In this document: positions 61,947-64,000 of the stretch, in pieces | Numbering within the stretch: position 1 is the first letter of the stretch | Layout: every line of letters begins with the position of its first letter | DNA from: Pseudoips prasinana | Lineage: Eukaryota; Arthropoda; Insecta; Lepidoptera; Nolidae | DNA: 64,000 nucleotides | Direction of reading: 5' to 3' | NCBI GenBank assembly: GCA_951640165.1 | Contig: OX621259.1 | Coordinates: 4,774,001-4,838,000 of the forward strand | Notes under the pieces: generated by a model | What the model was told of the DNA's origin: nothing | Database searches by the model: none | What the model saw: the letters and a program-made list of their open reading frames with translations, nothing else | Made by a program: the position numbers and the translations under genes

Positions 61947-64000
61947 TATCGGTCCACGGCAAACCATCTCAAACCACGGTTGCCGCGCTTGCCCATGCAT
62001 AATAAAAATAAAACATTAGTGTGCACCCTAGATTCGATAATGGCGGAATACTTTGCCACTAGTGAAGACCTAACGGATATGCATTCTCTCCTGTATTGCG
62101 GGGCTATTACCGCATGTCGTGTAGCACGTGTCAAGTTCCCTGATTATGACGGAGCTACACGACCGAGATTTGCTGTACCGACCTGGCAGTGCAGGATTGA
62201 ACGGCGTATCCGTGAGGCTAGGGTGCTCATTGACAAGCTTCGATCCTTTCAAGAGGGTAACACCCGTCCTCGAGTCATGCGCTTTGTAAAGAAGGTGTTT
62301 ATGGGGACTGATATCAGTCCCCGCGATTACATATCACATGTTACAGAGCGCATAGATTTCTATAAACAAAAAATTTATGCATGGGCTAGTCGTATTCGGA
62401 GATATAAAAAACGCGTGGATCGATATTCCCAAAACCACAAATTCCAAAAGGACCAGAGATGGGTATATAAATTGTGGGAGCAGACTGAACAACGGACTAA
62501 CGGCGATGGGCCCCGGCCAGATAGTGACGCCATGATATCTTTCTGGCGTAATATCTGGTCGGTACCCACCGCTCACTCCGAGGGCGATTGGATGGGGGTC
62601 GTTAAACGTGTGTGTGAGCCTATTGAAGAAATGAATAGTACTTCTATAACACCCGACGACGTAGCTAGTGCAGTCTACCATTTGTCTAACTGGAAATCTC
62701 CAGGGCCAGATGGACTGCACAATTTTTGGTTAAAATGGCTATGTAGCTCGCACGAATATTTGGCTATCAAATTCCAGTCGGCTTTAGAGTCAGGTTTGCT
62801 CCCACAATTTATGACCACAGGTGTAACCCACTTGATCCATAAGTCAGGTAGAACCCAAGAACTATAGACCAATTACATGTCTTCCAACCATGTACAAAAT
62901 TTTAACATCAATATTAAAAACCAAAATCTGCAATCACATTGACAGAAATGCAATTATATCTACAGCTCAAAATGGATGTAGGAATGGGTCCCGCGGTACT
63001 AAGGAATTGCTTCTTATTGACACGGCCATTTGCCAGCAGGCACGCCGAAACCGAAAGGATCTGTCGACATGCTGGATAGATTACAAGAAGGCCTATGACT
63101 CCGTGCCCCATACTTGGCTTATGAGAGTGCTAGAATTGTATAAAATAAATACAATTTTACGTACCTTCCTGAGGACATGTATGGAGCAGTGGAGTACAGT
63201 CCTTCTTTATCCAGGATCTCGCCAGACCTTGGGGAACGGTGAGCCTATAAGGATAGAACGGGGAATCTTTCAGGGTGACAGTTTGAGCCCATTGTGGTTT
63301 TGCCTGGCTCTGAACCCTCTAAGCACACTACTAGAGGATTCTGGGTTAGGTTATCGACTGCGGAGAGGAGGACAAGTAATATCACACCTCCTTTACATGG
63401 ATGACTTAAAGTTATTTGCCTCTAGCAATCTTCACTTGTCAGCGTTACTGAAGCTCACAGAAAACTTCAGTAACTCTATCAGAATGGAGTTTGGTATTGA
63501 CAAATGTGCAGTCATGCATGCAAAACGAGGGAAGATAGTGGAATCTGAGAGCACCCAACTCTCAGCTTCCATTAACTTAGTAACCCTCTCTGCAACCGAA
63601 ACCTACAAGTACTTGGGTATGTCACAGGCATTAGGCATCAAAGAGGCTGACATGAAGGAGTCATTGCGGGGGCGCTTCTTGGGCCGCTTGACAAAAGTGC
63701 TGAAAAGCCTATTGTCGGGAGGGAACAAGGTGCGTGCTTACAATGGCTGGGTCATGCCAGTCTTGTTGTACTCCTTTGGAATACTCAAGTGGACTCAAAC
63801 TGAGCTAGACGCCCTGGACAGAACAGTCCCAACGCGGCTGACATCACATCGGATGCATCACCCCCGCTCTTTTGTGATGAGATTGTACATCCCACGGAAA
63901 TGTGGTGGTCGTGGCTTTTTAAATGCTAAAACTCTGCATAACCGTGAGCTGTATAATATTAGAACTATTTCCTACATAATAGTGTGGGTATGCATGCGGA
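61947..64000 (+). pseudogene. Dong/R4-type retrotransposon copy 2, 5'-truncated, runs off the window
   Basis: Begins at the equivalent of position 6355 in copy 1, directly after a TAATAATAATAAT target. It is about 1-2% diverged by eye. An 8-bp deletion (TACCGCGG missing near 62850) shifts the frame after GVTHLIHKSG, and a 1-bp deletion near 63961 shifts it again. The RT box reads Y-M-D-D (TAC at 63394-63396), unlike copy 1. The C-terminal knuckle and endonuclease lie beyond 64000. It is defective, but useful as an independent witness of the family sequence. Confidence 0.87.

Overview
This 64-kb window looks like insect, most probably lepidopteran, genomic DNA that is almost entirely transposable-element (TE) sequence. 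The base composition is AT-rich. Helitron ends with the hairpin CGCGGGTAAAACCGCG followed by CTAG recur many times, as do several tRNA-headed SINE families, TAA-repeat-targeted Dong-type LINEs, RTE 3' ends with ATC/GAT tails, R1-like LINEs and a cecropia-type mariner. All of these are typical of moth and butterfly genomes. I found no convincing host protein-coding gene, rRNA gene or functional tRNA gene. The species cannot be named from the sequence alone.

Layout. 1-5.4 kb: SINEs, a Jockey-like LINE tail inserted into a SINE, a TA-flanked MITE carrying a SINE, and a minus-strand Helitron. 5.4-9.4 kb: a full-length Dong/R4-clade retrotransposon with one intact 1193-codon ORF, bounded by TAA repeats. 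9.4-14 kb: a minus-strand LINE fragment, then a local tandem duplication in which different MITEs landed in each copy. 14-19 kb: dispersed repeats, an RTE tail and an inverted pair of one repeat family. 19.3-20.6 kb: a 5'-truncated Penelope-like element with a GIY-YIG domain. 21-25 kb: a Helitron/MITE array with a recent tandem duplication. 25.4-27.1 kb: a LINE 3' part with a restriction-like endonuclease, inserted into a short repeat. 28-31 kb: SINEs and three-deep nesting. 31.5-34.8 kb: an R1-like LINE carrying a complete, apparently intact mariner. 35-46 kb: sparse region with Helitrons, palindromic MITEs, a second Penelope fragment and an RTE C-terminus. 46.2-51.3 kb: a SINE split by a roughly 4.9-kb composite built on a DNA transposon with long inverted termini (element X), itself containing a degraded RTE and a second 663-bp copy of its own right end. 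53.9-59.2 kb: an almost complete two-ORF R1-like LINE with an 11-bp target-site duplication. 61.9 kb to the end: a second, 5'-truncated Dong copy running off the window.

The elements do not form a pathway. They form a stratigraphy: many insertions can be ordered because they interrupt one another or have an empty counterpart in the window. The parts that may still be functional are the mariner (intact D,D34D transposase and matching termini) and possibly the R1-like ORF1. The complete Dong copy keeps its frame but has lost the tyrosine of the catalytic YMDD motif. The family labels SINE-A to D, MITE-1 to 7, element I, element X and repeats R, S and U are local to this report.
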